Positions 1 to 7,380 of a stretch of 29,184 bases of DNA are shown here, one piece after another; the stretch's first letter is position 1, and each line of letters starts with the position of its first letter. The DNA is from Prevotella sp. CAG:1058 (GTDB taxonomy: Bacteria > Bacteroidota > Bacteroidia > Bacteroidales > Bacteroidaceae), in assembly GCA_000433175.1 (NCBI GenBank), contig HF986725.1:26947-56130 (forward strand), given 5' to 3'. The position numbers and the translations under genes were made by a program. A model generated the notes under the pieces. It saw only the letters and a program-made list of their open reading frames with translations, was not told the origin of the DNA and made no database searches.

Positions 1-690
1 GATGTTTTCTCCGTCCATTACACGCTTGAGGTTGCCTACCACGTCCATGTTGAACACATAGATAGGCAGGTTGTTCTCCTTGCACATTGTCGTTGCGGTA
101 AGGTCCATCACCTTCAGTCCGCGCGTGTAAATCTCGTCGTATGTAATGTCGCTGAACTTCGTTGCGGTCGGGTCTTTCTCCGGGTCGGCTGTGTAGATGC
201 CGTCCACGCGGGTGCCCTTAAGCATGACGTCTGCCTCTATCTCGATGCCGCGCAGCGAGCTTCCGGTGTCGGTAGTGAAGTAAGGCGAGCCCGTGCCTGC
301 GCTGAATATGCAGATATATCCGGCCTCCATTGCCTCGATAGCCTTCCACTTGCTGTAAAATTCGCCGATAGGCTCCATGCGTATGGCCGTCATCACCTTG
401 TTCTTAACGCCAAGTGCGCCAAGCGCCGAACTGAGTGCGAGCGAGTTGATTACCGTTGCGCACATGCCCATCTGGTCGCCCTTAACACGGTCGAAGCCCT
501 TGCCCGTGCCGCTCAGTCCGCGGAATATGTTGCCTCCGCCTATCACAATGCCTATCTGCACGCCCATGTCATACACTTCCTTTATCTGGCGTGCATAGTC
601 TGAAAGACGTTCAGGGTCGATGCCGAAATGCTGGTTGCCCATCAGGCTCTCGCCGCTGAGCTTGAGTAAGATACGTTTATACTTTGCCAT
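1..690 (-). CDS. pyrH: UMP kinase (uridylate kinase), 3' end cut by the window edge
   Basis: Reading the minus strand from the ATG at 690 gives 230 codons without a stop before the window ends. The protein begins MAKYKRILLKLSGESLMG, the classic amino-acid-kinase N-terminus of bacterial PyrH. It continues with GGGNIFRG, the KGDQMGMCATVINSLAL segment and the FSAGTGSPYFTTDT nucleotide-binding stretch. PyrH is usually about 235-240 residues, so only a few C-terminal residues are missing. It phosphorylates UMP to UDP in the cytoplasm as a hexamer, the entry to UTP and CTP synthesis. It lies 94 nt downstream of birA on the same strand. A possible minus-strand -7 box reading TATATTCG sits at 731-738, but no clear -33 box accompanies it. 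Confidence 0.96.
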   Translation of the reverse strand, partial: MAKYKRILLKLSGESLMGNQHFGIDPERLSDYARQIKEVYDMGVQIGIVIGGGNIFRGLSGTGKGFDRVKGDQMGMCATVINSLALSSALGALGVKNKVMTAIRMEPIGEFYSKWKAIEAMEAGYICIFSAGTGSPYFTTDTGSSLRGIEIEADVMLKGTRVDGIYTADPEKDPTATKFSDITYDEIYTRGLKVMDLTATTMCKENNLPIYVFNMDVVGNLKRVMDGENI

Positions 691-784
691 AATTAATATT
701 TTTGATTTTGAATTAATGTCACTGAACATTCGAATATACTATTGAAGCGCGTGCGCACGACGCCGTCCGGGCGGCCGCCGGCAG

Positions 785-1552
785 TCATCCCTTAGCCTGA
801 ATTACGGCTTCCACTTCCTTGAACATATACGCGCTGACGCCGCCGTCTTCACGCCTCAGCACAAGGCGGCCGTCAGGCTCTATGCGCTCGATTGCCGCCA
901 TGAAGGCGCCGTCCTTGTCACGATAGGCATGGAAGCCCTCACGGCGGTAAAGGGACTCGGCATACAGGCGGTCTACCTCGTCGTAACGGCCGGCGTTGAC
1001 CATGCCAAACAGGGTCCTGAAACTATCGAGAAACGAGGCAAGGACTTCACTGCGGTCGACCTCGCGGTCCAAGATGAGACCTAGCGAGACGGGGTTAGGC
1101 GCGTCACCGGTAAACTTACGCTGGTTGACGTTGACGCCAGTGCCAAGGATGCACCTGCCTACAAGTCCGCCGGCCACGGTACACTCGGACAGCGTACCGC
1201 TTATCTTCATGTCGTGCCAGTACACGTCGTTGGGCCATTTGACCGTCATGCCACCGGCGTAACGTGCAAGAGCGTCCCTCACGGCAAGCGCGCCAGCCTC
1301 GAGCATCACGAACTGCCGCCTAACGTCGAGACGTTCGGGACGGGTCATCACGCTGAACAAGAGGTTCTTGCCAGGCTCGCTCTCCCACTTGCTTCCGCCC
1401 TGTCCGTGGCCTGCCGACTGGTATTCGGCCACTACGACGGTCATCAGTCCGCCCTCCTCGCCGTCGTACCCGTGCAGGTAACGGTTGGTCGAGTCGGTCT
1501 CGCCTATCCTTATAATCTTAATGTCTTCCATCATGTTTGCGTCTACTTTCAT
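785..1552 (-). CDS. birA: Biotin--[acetyl-CoA-carboxylase] ligase, class I (no DNA-binding domain)
   Basis: This 255-residue protein attaches biotin to carboxylase carrier domains through biotinyl-AMP. Visible motifs are ETDSTN near residue 18, the biotinyl-AMP loop AGHGQGGSKW at 47-56 (family form GRGRxGRxW), KWPNDVY at 105-111 and KISGTLSE at 116-123. The length and the immediate start of the catalytic domain show that the helix-turn-helix repressor domain of E. coli BirA is absent, so this is a ligase only. In-frame alternative starts are Met7 and Met8; no ribosome site decides between them. It starts 27 nt after yraN ends and is probably cotranscribed with it. The biotin loop deviates from GRGRRG (H and Q replace two arginines), which is unusual but leaves the glycines intact. 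Confidence 0.93.
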   Translation of the reverse strand: MKVDANMMEDIKIIRIGETDSTNRYLHGYDGEEGGLMTVVVAEYQSAGHGQGGSKWESEPGKNLLFSVMTRPERLDVRRQFVMLEAGALAVRDALARYAGGMTVKWPNDVYWHDMKISGTLSECTVAGGLVGRCILGTGVNVNQRKFTGDAPNPVSLGLILDREVDRSEVLASFLDSFRTLFGMVNAGRYDEVDRLYAESLYRREGFHAYRDKDGAFMAAIERIEPDGRLVLRREDGGVSAYMFKEVEAVIQAKG

Positions 1553-1579
1553 TCTCAGGCAGTCCTGCGCGGCTTCACT

Positions 1580-1948
1580 TCAACGGTTTACGGGATTGAA
1601 TGCGTCTTCTATGTGGTTAATGCTGAAGTCGCCGTCTCCCGTCCCCGTCACGGCCACTATGTCGAAACGCAGCGGGAACTCTATGCCGTAAAACGCCACA
1701 TACTTTGCCGCCGCAATGCCCAGGTTGCGCATCTTGCGCTGGTCAACGGCAAGTTCGGGTGCCATAACGTCAGCCGTCTTCCTCGTTTTCACCTCCACGA
1801 TAACAAGCTGGTCGGCGTCTATCGCCACTATGTCGAGGTCGCGGTGGCCGTCGCGCCAGTCGCGGTGCAGTATGCGGAAGCCGCACCGTTCAAGATATTC
1901 GGCTGCCTTCTGCTCGCCCCACCGCCCACGGTCGTTGTGTTCTGCCAT
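1580..1948 (-). CDS. YraN/UPF0102 family nuclease-fold protein
   Basis: This 122-residue protein has the layout of the UPF0102 (YraN) family, which has a restriction-endonuclease-like fold. GRWGEQKAAEYL is at 8-19, RDLDIVAID at 36-44 and VEVKTRK at 51-57. These supply the E..D..ExK acidic and lysine positions; the usual GEIDLIA appears here as RDLDIVA. The biological role of the family is not settled. It is the first gene of a minus-strand run with birA and pyrH. A possible promoter -7 box (minus-strand TATTTTTG) is at 2072-2079, back to back with the tadA promoter. Confidence 0.9.
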   Translation of the reverse strand: MAEHNDRGRWGEQKAAEYLERCGFRILHRDWRDGHRDLDIVAIDADQLVIVEVKTRKTADVMAPELAVDQRKMRNLGIAAAKYVAFYGIEFPLRFDIVAVTGTGDGDFSINHIEDAFNPVNR

Positions 1949-2071
1949 TGTCTGATATTAACTTTGCGTCAAGAGCCATGATGCCGGAATACCGCAGACT
2001 GACTGTGGAAGGCACATGTCGCCCCGCCTGTACCCAGCCCCGCGCCTTGCCGGCTGCCTCTTCCTTTTCTG

Positions 2072-2079
2072 CAAAAATA
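2072..2079 (-). promoter_or_regulatory. Candidate -7 box for yraN-birA
   Basis: The plus strand reads CAAAAATA, which on the minus strand is TATTTTTG and matches the Bacteroidetes -7 consensus TAnnTTTG. It would give a leader of roughly 115 nt before yraN. No exact TTTG box is seen at the -33 distance, so support is moderate. Confidence 0.4.
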
Positions 2080-2122
2080 CAACTTTTCCACAACATCCAC
2101 GTCCGGAGAAGCTGAAATTTGG

Positions 2123-2130
2123 TACTTTTG
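2123..2130 (+). promoter_or_regulatory. Candidate -7 box for tadA
   Basis: TACTTTTG exactly matches TAnnTTTG and lies 29 nt before the tadA ATG, giving a short leader. No good -33 TTTG was found 19-21 nt upstream. Confidence 0.6.
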
Positions 2131-2158
2131 CACGACAATAAAAGCAATAACGGTAAAT

Positions 2159-2608
2159 ATGGAAGACAACCAACTGAAAAAAGACGAACAATACATGCGC
2201 AAGGCTCTGGCCGAAGCCGAGGCGGCACGGCAGGCGGGCGAGATACCGATAGGCGCGGTCATAGTGTGCAAGGACAAGATAATATCACGCGCGCACAACC
2301 TTACCGAGACGCTCTGCGACTGTACGGCGCACGCCGAGATGCAGGCCATAACGTCGGCTACCAACTGCCTCGGCGGCAAATACCTTGCCGACTGCACGCT
2401 GTATGTGACAGTTGAGCCGTGCGTGATGTGTGCCGGCGCCATAGGCTGGGCGCAGATAAGGCGTGTGGTTTACGGCGCTCCCGACGCCAAACGGGGCTTC
2501 ACCGTCTACGCCCCCAAGGCCCTGCACAGCAAAGCCACGGTTACGGCAGGAGTACTCGAGGACGAATGCCGGCAGCTGATGCAGGACTTCTTCAAGGACA
2601 AGCGCTGA
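2159..2608 (+). CDS. tadA: tRNA-specific adenosine deaminase (TadA family)
   Basis: This 149-residue zinc deaminase of the CDA fold is predicted to convert A34 to inosine in the anticodon of tRNA-Arg(ACG). The zinc and catalytic signature is complete: HAE at residues 58-60 (His ligand and proton-shuttling Glu) and PCVMC at 87-91 (two Cys ligands). The segment HNLTETLCDCTAHAEMQAI is typical of Bacteroidetes TadA. The start at 2159 (MEDNQLKKDEQYM) is favoured by the promoter box just upstream and by normal family length. An in-frame Met lies at residue 13. It is divergent from yraN. Confidence 0.93.
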   Translation: MEDNQLKKDEQYMRKALAEAEAARQAGEIPIGAVIVCKDKIISRAHNLTETLCDCTAHAEMQAITSATNCLGGKYLADCTLYVTVEPCVMCAGAIGWAQIRRVVYGAPDAKRGFTVYAPKALHSKATVTAGVLEDECRQLMQDFFKDKR

Positions 2609-2721
2609 CCTGCGGCAGCGTAACCTGCCGCCATGTGCAGGCGGCATCGCCGCGCACGGCGTTGACACATTGCCGGTATGGCGGCCTGCAGCATTGCATA
2701 ATGACAAACCGGAAATGTCCG

Positions 2722-2729
2722 TACTTTTG
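2722..2729 (+). promoter_or_regulatory. Orphan -7 promoter box (TACTTTTG)
   Basis: This is an exact TAnnTTTG match, identical to the box before tadA, about 490 nt upstream of the sugar-porter ATG. The first ATG after it is followed by an immediate stop. It could start a non-coding transcript or a long leader. No clear -33 box is present. Confidence 0.35.
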
Positions 2730-2838
2730 GCCGAAATAGAAAAACATGCATGCCGCCTGAAGCCTAAAATGAGGTAAAAAGCGGCCCTGTCCGGTGCGAA
2801 TTGACGTCTTTCGGTTTCACACACATGTCATTCGAAAC

Positions 2839-2924
2839 GTAAATGACCGTGTTTGCCAACCTAATCAGCCGTGTTTTGCAGCGCAATATGCCGTCTTTCG
2901 CAATGTAAAAGGCCACGTTTTGCA
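2839..2924. repeat. Intergenic palindromic repeat array 1
   Basis: Four successive units of roughly 18-24 nt share the pattern AAAAGG, three or four bases, then C(C/G)TTTT or a variant, followed by GC. Readable units include AATATGCCGTCTTTCGC (2885-2901) and GTAAAAGGCCACGTTTTGC (2905-2923). The family recurs four more times in the window, always between genes. Confidence 0.75.
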
Positions 2925-3216
2925 GCACGAACAGCCGTAACGGATGCACACTCCGATCGCTATGCAGCGTATCACACTGGCCGCCATGCACTTACGTTTG
3001 CACGCAAAAAACGGCGGAAAATCAGCCCGGAGCCTTTTAAATCCGCAGCGACGGCCTTGCAGAAGCGTCAGGCAAATCGCTTTTGTAAGCAAAAAGACAG
3101 ATTGGGATACATAATGTCAAGCAGTAAAAAAACATCAGCCCATACAATATTTTACGTGCAGGCGTGTTATTAAAAATAAAATACTAAAATAAATCTATCA
3201 CTAAAAAAACATTACC

Positions 3217-4686
3217 ATGAAACAAAACCAATCGGGCAACAAGGCTTACTTGTTTTCCATTGTACTCGTAGCCATACTGGGCGGACTGCTCTTCGGCTAC
3301 GACACCGCCGTGATTTCAGGCGCCGAGAAAGGCCTGCAGGCCTTCTTCATAGGCGCGCAAGACTTCACCTACACCGACGGCTGGCACGGCTTCACGTGTG
3401 CCAGCGCACTGATAGGCTGCATCATCGGCAGCGCCGTATCCGGCTACCTGGCAACCAACTGGGGCCGTAAGGGGTCGCTCGTGTTCGCGGGCGTCATGTT
3501 CTTCATCTCCGCATTGGGGTCCATGGAGCCTGAATTCCTCTTCTTCGAACACGGCGTGCCCGGCTATTCGCTGCTCATCGCCTTCAACATCTACCGCGTC
3601 ATAGGCGGCGTGGGCGTAGGCCTGGCCTCCGCCATCTGCCCCATGTACATAGCCGAGGTGGCTCCGTCCGGCATACGCGGCACCCTCGTGTCGTGGAACC
3701 AGTTTGCCATCATCTTCGGCCAGCTGGTGGTATATATGGTAAACTTCCTCATTCTGGGCGACCACACCAACCCCGTCATCGAGTCGATAGGCCAGGGCGT
3801 CAACGCCGTAGCCCCCGGCAGCGACCCTTGGACAATATCAACGGGCTGGCGCTACATGTTCGGCAGCGAGGCAATACCCGCCGGTCTGTTCGCCATACTG
3901 ATATGCTTCGTGCCCGAGACGCCGCGCTATCTCGTAATGGCCGGATGCGACGGCAAGGCCCTCGGCGTGTTGCAGAAAATCAACGGCGCGGCAGAGGGAC
4001 AGAAGATTCTCAATGAGATAAAGAACACCATTACTGAAAAGACCGAACGCGTATTCACATACGGCGTGCTGGTAATCTTTGTCGGCATCATGCTTAGCGT
4101 GTTCCAGCAGGCCGTAGGCATCAACGCCGTGCTCTATTACGCCCCGCGCATCTTCGGCGACATGGGCATGGAAAACCCGATGATGCAGACAATCATAATG
4201 GGCGTGGTTAACATTCTGTTCACGCTCGTCGCCATATTCACCGTCGAAAAATGGGGACGCAAGCCGTTGCTCGTCACCGGCTCGATAGGCATGGCAGTCG
4301 GAGCGTTCGGCGTTGCGCTTACATTCGGCAACATGCAGTTTGCCATGGTTACGATGATTAGCATTATGGTTTACAGCGCGTCGTTCATGATGTCGTGGGG
4401 ACCGATATGCTGGGTGCTAATCTCCGAAATATTCCCGAACACCATCCGCGGCGCCGCCGTGGCCATTGCCGTGGCCTTCCAATGGATTTTCAACTGGATT
4501 GTAAGTGCCTCGTTCGTGCCCATGTTCAACATGCAGACCGCCTCCGACCCACACTTCGGCCACTGGTTCACCTACGGACTATACGGCGCCATCTGCGTGC
4601 TTGCCGCCATCTTCGTTTGGAGAATGGTGCCCGAGACCAAAGGCAAGACGCTCGAAGACATGACGAAACTTTGGAAGAAAGAGTAA
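3217..4686 (+). CDS. XylE-type sugar:proton symporter (MFS sugar porter family)
   Basis: This 489-residue inner-membrane transporter has 12 predicted membrane spans. Sugar-porter signatures are clear: GGLLFGYDTAVISGA near residue 22, NWGRK after the second span, PETPRYL before the central loop, QQAVGINAVLYYAPRIF near residue 290, EKWGRKPLL in the second half and PETKGKTLE near the C-terminus. These match the D-xylose/proton symporter XylE and its relatives. The exact sugar cannot be fixed from sequence, because no catabolic genes adjoin it. It is transcribed alone; a strong hairpin follows at 4711-4762. The start fits the family and is followed directly by a hydrophobic span. Confidence 0.92.
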   Translation: MKQNQSGNKAYLFSIVLVAILGGLLFGYDTAVISGAEKGLQAFFIGAQDFTYTDGWHGFTCASALIGCIIGSAVSGYLATNWGRKGSLVFAGVMFFISALGSMEPEFLFFEHGVPGYSLLIAFNIYRVIGGVGVGLASAICPMYIAEVAPSGIRGTLVSWNQFAIIFGQLVVYMVNFLILGDHTNPVIESIGQGVNAVAPGSDPWTISTGWRYMFGSEAIPAGLFAILICFVPETPRYLVMAGCDGKALGVLQKINGAAEGQKILNEIKNTITEKTERVFTYGVLVIFVGIMLSVFQQAVGINAVLYYAPRIFGDMGMENPMMQTIIMGVVNILFTLVAIFTVEKWGRKPLLVTGSIGMAVGAFGVALTFGNMQFAMVTMISIMVYSASFMMSWGPICWVLISEIFPNTIRGAAVAIAVAFQWIFNWIVSASFVPMFNMQTASDPHFGHWFTYGLYGAICVLAAIFVWRMVPETKGKTLEDMTKLWKKE

Positions 4687-4710
4687 GGTTGGTGAAAAAC
4701 TAAGAGTGAA

Positions 4711-4762
4711 AAGTGAAAAATCCATATGCTTCAAATTACTAAGGCACATGGATTTTTCACTT
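4711..4762. terminator. Hairpin A after the sugar porter (member of a repeated hairpin pair)
   Basis: Arms at 4711-4729 and 4744-4762 pair over 19 bp with one mismatch around a 14-nt loop ending ACTAAG. Outer flanks made of GTGAAAA repeats pair further. It is closely related in stem, loop and flanks to the hairpin at 5127-5182. It probably terminates transcription of the sugar porter. Confidence 0.75.
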
Positions 4763-4809
4763 TTCGTTATTCACTTTTCACTTAAAATCGTTCTGCCAAA
4801 ATGGCACGC

Positions 4810-4825
4810 GGGCACGCTATTTGCA
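4810..4825 (+). promoter_or_regulatory. Sigma-54-type (-24/-12) promoter for the small coiled-coil gene
   Basis: GGGCAC, five bases, TTGC, A matches the RpoN consensus TGGCAC-N5-TTGCW at all but the first base. The diagnostic GG and GC dinucleotides are exactly 10 nt apart. Transcription would start near 4836, giving a leader of about 34 nt. No TAnnTTTG box is seen in this gap. Confidence 0.65.
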
Positions 4826-4869
4826 TAGTTCCTAATAGGATAATTAAACAACCGAAAGGAGAAAAAACT

Positions 4870-5103
4870 ATGGTAAAGGTAAAAGATTTAAAGGAAAAGG
4901 TTGAGAACCTTACAGACGATGACAGACAGTTCATCAGCGACGTAATCGACATTATCAACACCGGCGTCCCCTACAAGGAACTTCAGCACTTCCGCGAGTT
5001 CATCGAGCAAGAAGGCATCGACAAGGCAATAGAGGCTAAAGCAGAAGAACTCAGGAAACTGCAACTGCGCAAAGAGGAACTGAAGAAAAGGATGAGCGAA
5101 TAA
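4870..5103 (+). CDS. Unrecognised 77-residue coiled-coil protein
   Basis: I do not recognise this protein. The ATG at 4870 is chosen because it follows a strong Shine-Dalgarno-like AAAGGAG, which is uncommon in this phylum, and a sigma-54-type promoter. An upstream in-frame ATG at 4801 lies before the promoter's predicted start site and is unlikely. The protein has no signal peptide or membrane span. It is highly charged: residues about 1-30 and 50-77 are rich in K and E (EAKAEELRKLQLRKEELKK), predicting an amphipathic helix or coiled coil. The middle reads NTGVPYKELQHFREFIEQEG. It is cytoplasmic by prediction and could be a partner-binding or regulatory protein. Related hairpins lie on both sides, so the gene forms its own transcription unit. 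Confidence 0.75.
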   Translation: MVKVKDLKEKVENLTDDDRQFISDVIDIINTGVPYKELQHFREFIEQEGIDKAIEAKAEELRKLQLRKEELKKRMSE

Positions 5104-5126
5104 GATTAAGTGAAAAACTAAAAGCT

Positions 5127-5182
5127 AAAAGTGAAAAATCCGTATGCTCTAAACAACTAAGGCATACGGATTTTTCATTTTT
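5127..5182. terminator. Hairpin B, bidirectional, between the coiled-coil gene and the MATE gene
   Basis: Arms 5127-5147 and 5162-5182 pair over 21 bp with one mismatch around a 14-nt loop ending ACTAAG. It lies between two convergent genes and ends close to the MATE stop codon at 5200. A-rich and T-rich flanks on both sides suit a bidirectional terminator. It is a diverged copy of hairpin A. Confidence 0.75.
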
Positions 5183-5199
5183 CGTTATTCACTCTTCAC

Positions 5200-6531
5200 T
5201 TATTTCAGCATCTTAAACCCGTGCACCGCTATCGGCACGGCGAGCAGGAAGGAGAGAAAGTCGGCGCAAGCCTGGCACATCTCGACACCCGTCAGACCAA
5301 GAAAATGCGGAAGGATGATTATCAGGGGAATGAAGAACAGGCCGTTGCGCGAGGCGGCGAGCACGTTGGCCTGCCACGGCTTGCGTATGGTCTGCATCAT
5401 CATGTTGGTGTACATAACTACCGCGCCGAGCGGCAGCGTTACCAACTGCCAGCGCAGGGCCACACGGCCAACGGCGATAACGGCTGGGTCGTGGCGGAAC
5501 ACGGCTATGATGTCGGCAGAGAAAAGGAAGCCCAGCAATACGCAGACAAGAAGAAAGGCCGTGCCCTGTTTTACTATGAACCAGTATCCCTCGCGCACCC
5601 TGGCGTAAAGGTGTGCGCCGTAACAAAAGCCGCACATCGGCTGAAAGCCCTGGCCGAGGCCTATCACGGCGGCGAAAATCACAAACGTTACACGGCCTAC
5701 GATGGACATGCCGGCAATGGCGGCGTCGCCGAACCGTCCGGCAGCCACGTTGAGCAGCGCAACGCCTATGCTGGCCATGCCCTGACGGGTGAAAGATGGC
5801 GTGCCACCGGCGAGTATCTCCCTGAACATCGAAGCCGTCGGAGTAAAGTTGTTGAAATGTATCCGTATGGAACCGCCCTTGTGCGTCATCAGCAGCAGTA
5901 CGAACATGCTGCACGCCTCGCCTACGAATGTGGAAATACCCGCGCCCGTTATGCCCATGTCAAAAACAAATATCAGAATCGGCGCAAGCACGACGTTGAT
6001 TATGGCACCGGTAAGTATTCCGAACATGGCGTATGCCGCGTTGCCCTGGAAACGCATCTGGTTGTTAAGGCACAACGCACCACACATGAACGGCATGGCC
6101 ATGAAGATGAAGGCAAGGTAACGGTTGGCGTAAGGCAGTATGGTCGGCGTAGACCCGAGAAGCAAGGCTATGGGCTCAAGCAGGAACAGACCTACCACAC
6201 AGCCTACAACGCCTGTAATAATAGCACTGAAAAAACCCGTGGAGGCCATGCGCGAGGCATTGTCGTGGCGCTGGGCGCCTAGTTCGCGCGATATGTAGTT
6301 GCCCGACCCCTGACCGAAGGTGAACCCTACGGCCTGTATTATCGACATTATGGGGAATGCTATGCCTACGGCGGCCGTGGCCTGCGTGCTAATACGACCA
6401 ACGTAAAACGTTGTAACGATGTTGTAGACACTCGTTACAAGCATGCTTATTATTGTCGGCACCGCCATGGTATATATGACTTTGTGAACCGGCGCGGATG
6501 TCAAGAATGTAAAGTTGTCCCTGTTGTGCAT
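5200..6531 (-). CDS. MATE family multidrug/cation efflux transporter
   Basis: This 443-residue membrane protein has about 12 spans arranged as two homologous halves. It resembles the NorM/MepA/DinF superfamily: early PTIISMLVTSVYNIVTTFYVGR, then GQGSGNYISRELGAQ in the first half, and GLGQGFQPMCGFCYGA in the second half. Such proteins export drugs or metabolites in exchange for sodium or protons. The substrate cannot be predicted from sequence, and no regulator is adjacent. It is transcribed alone from a well-formed promoter at 6612-6642. Confidence 0.93.
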   Translation of the reverse strand: MHNRDNFTFLTSAPVHKVIYTMAVPTIISMLVTSVYNIVTTFYVGRISTQATAAVGIAFPIMSIIQAVGFTFGQGSGNYISRELGAQRHDNASRMASTGFFSAIITGVVGCVVGLFLLEPIALLLGSTPTILPYANRYLAFIFMAMPFMCGALCLNNQMRFQGNAAYAMFGILTGAIINVVLAPILIFVFDMGITGAGISTFVGEACSMFVLLLMTHKGGSIRIHFNNFTPTASMFREILAGGTPSFTRQGMASIGVALLNVAAGRFGDAAIAGMSIVGRVTFVIFAAVIGLGQGFQPMCGFCYGAHLYARVREGYWFIVKQGTAFLLVCVLLGFLFSADIIAVFRHDPAVIAVGRVALRWQLVTLPLGAVVMYTNMMMQTIRKPWQANVLAASRNGLFFIPLIIILPHFLGLTGVEMCQACADFLSFLLAVPIAVHGFKMLK

Positions 6532-6611
6532 ATCCGTTTGTTTTAGTTTCCGCCCTGTCAGACCGCCGTCCGGGATGCGATATTTCCGGTTAACCGTTGT
6601 AAAAAACCATG

Positions 6612-6642
6612 CAAAGGTAATAAAATCAAGACTAACGGCAAA
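6612..6642 (-). promoter_or_regulatory. Promoter of the MATE gene
   Basis: On the minus strand, TTTG (6639-6642) is followed after 19 nt by TACCTTTG (6612-6619), a complete match to the Bacteroidetes housekeeping promoter. The leader is about 75 nt. Confidence 0.8.
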
Positions 6643-6838
6643 AAACGTCTTCGTTTTTTAAGAATAAGAAACATATCGCCACACGGTCACAAAGACACCG
6701 GCAACAGGCATTAATGCCCCGCATCCGGGCATAAAGAGTACTGTAACGGGCGTAAGCCGGTTAACGTACAGAAAGCACGCCACCCTTGATTTTTGGCAAC
6801 GCAGTAACTTACTGACAATCAACAGATTAACAATCATA

Positions 6839-6928
6839 CGGCAAAAGGCCGTGTTTTGTGCTGCAAAAGGTGGCAAACCACAAGGCAAAAGGTTACCTTT
6901 TACAAGCCGGAAGGCGGCATACTTGAAA
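6839..6928. repeat. Intergenic palindromic repeat array 2
   Basis: Four units of about 22-23 nt. Cores include AAAAGGCCGTGTTTT (6843-6857) and AAAAGGTTACCTTTT (6887-6901), the latter an almost perfect dyad with a 3-nt centre. It lies upstream of the MATE promoter. Confidence 0.8.
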
Positions 6929-7024
6929 ACCATAAAATATGATACGCGACGGCCGACAGCATTCGCCGCACGCATACCGCACATGCAATGCACTGAAAAA
7001 AGCTGGCCCGAATGACAAAAAAAG

Positions 7025-7057
7025 ACCGGAATGCCACGTAAACAAGGGCATTCCGGT
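7025..7057 (-). terminator. Terminator of the small basic-protein gene
   Basis: A perfect 11-bp stem (7025-7035 with 7047-7057) is followed on the minus strand by a run of seven T (A run at 7017-7023), a typical intrinsic terminator directly after the stop codon. On the plus strand it is followed by only four T. Confidence 0.85.
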
Positions 7058-7059
7058 TT

Positions 7060-7254
7060 TCATTTCTTATGGCGGTTGGCACGCTGCTCGCGGTATTTGG
7101 CCTTCTGGCGGGCCGAGCCGCTGCCGTGCGCTCCCGTGATATACTGCTTCTTCTTGGCTTTGGTCTTTACTTTGCCGCTGCCGTTGTCGTCTTTCTTCTT
7201 AGCCGGACGGAACACTATGCCGCCGCCTGCTATTATGTCATCAATGTCTGCCAT
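7060..7254 (-). CDS. Small basic protein of unknown function (64 residues)
   Basis: I do not recognise the family. I start it at the ATG at 7254 (MADIDDIIAGGGIVF) because the longer frame adds a hydrophobic stretch translated from A/T-rich leader sequence. After an acidic, glycine-rich N-terminus (1-15), the rest is strongly basic: FRPAKKK, KVKTKAKKKQYITG and SARQKAKYREQRANRHKK. Such charge suggests binding to RNA, DNA or ribosomes; this is inference only. It lies 126 nt downstream of the AICAR formyltransferase gene on the same strand and could be cotranscribed by readthrough. A clear terminator follows. Confidence 0.7.
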   Translation of the reverse strand: MADIDDIIAGGGIVFRPAKKKDDNGSGKVKTKAKKKQYITGAHGSGSARQKAKYREQRANRHKK

Positions 7255-7317
7255 TTTTATTATAATGTATAAGATAGATAAATAAAAAGGTAAAAACATT
7301 GGGGGAAAGGGCAAGAA

Positions 7318-7358
7318 AGCAAGGGTGCAACCTATGGACAAGACTTCACGCCCTTGCT
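7318..7358 (-). terminator. Possible weak terminator after the AICAR formyltransferase gene
   Basis: AGCAAGGG (7318-7325) pairs with CCCTTGCT (7351-7358), with further pairing of A/G-rich flanks. The T-rich tail on the minus strand is interrupted (TTTCTTG), so readthrough into the 7060-7254 gene is plausible. Confidence 0.4.
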
Positions 7359-7380
7359 CTTTTACCCTCTCGCCTTAATA

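Larger units (their letters stand above)
2609..3216. other. 608-nt intergenic region between tadA and the sugar porter
   Basis: No convincing gene is seen. The region holds an exact TAnnTTTG box at 2722-2729 with no obvious product after it, the palindromic array at 2839-2924, and another -7-like box, TACGTTTG, at 2993-3000 that could serve the sugar porter with a leader of about 210 nt. Small open frames here run through the repeat array and look accidental. Confidence 0.6.
6532..7059. other. 528-nt intergenic region between the MATE gene and the small basic-protein gene
   Basis: It contains the MATE promoter (6612-6642), palindromic array 2 (6839-6928) and the terminator hairpin at 7025-7057. 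No convincing gene is visible; open frames here translate the repeat array. Confidence 0.6.

Noticed and set aside
1959..1966. TAACTTTG promoter-like box on the plus strand
   Set aside because: It has no -33 box, and tadA has a much closer box at 2123; probably chance.
2871..3173. 100-codon frame between tadA and the sugar porter
   Set aside because: It begins inside the palindromic array, has no family resemblance, and similar frames arise from other arrays (6658-6993, 27451-27663), so they are translations of repeats.
4801..4869. Longer start (ATG at 4801) for the coiled-coil gene
   Set aside because: It precedes the sigma-54-type promoter's predicted start site, and the downstream ATG has an excellent ribosome site.
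5221..6282. 353-codon open frame on the plus strand
   Set aside because: It lies wholly antisense to the MATE gene, whose motifs and promoter are clear, and its translation is of low complexity with no recognisable domain.
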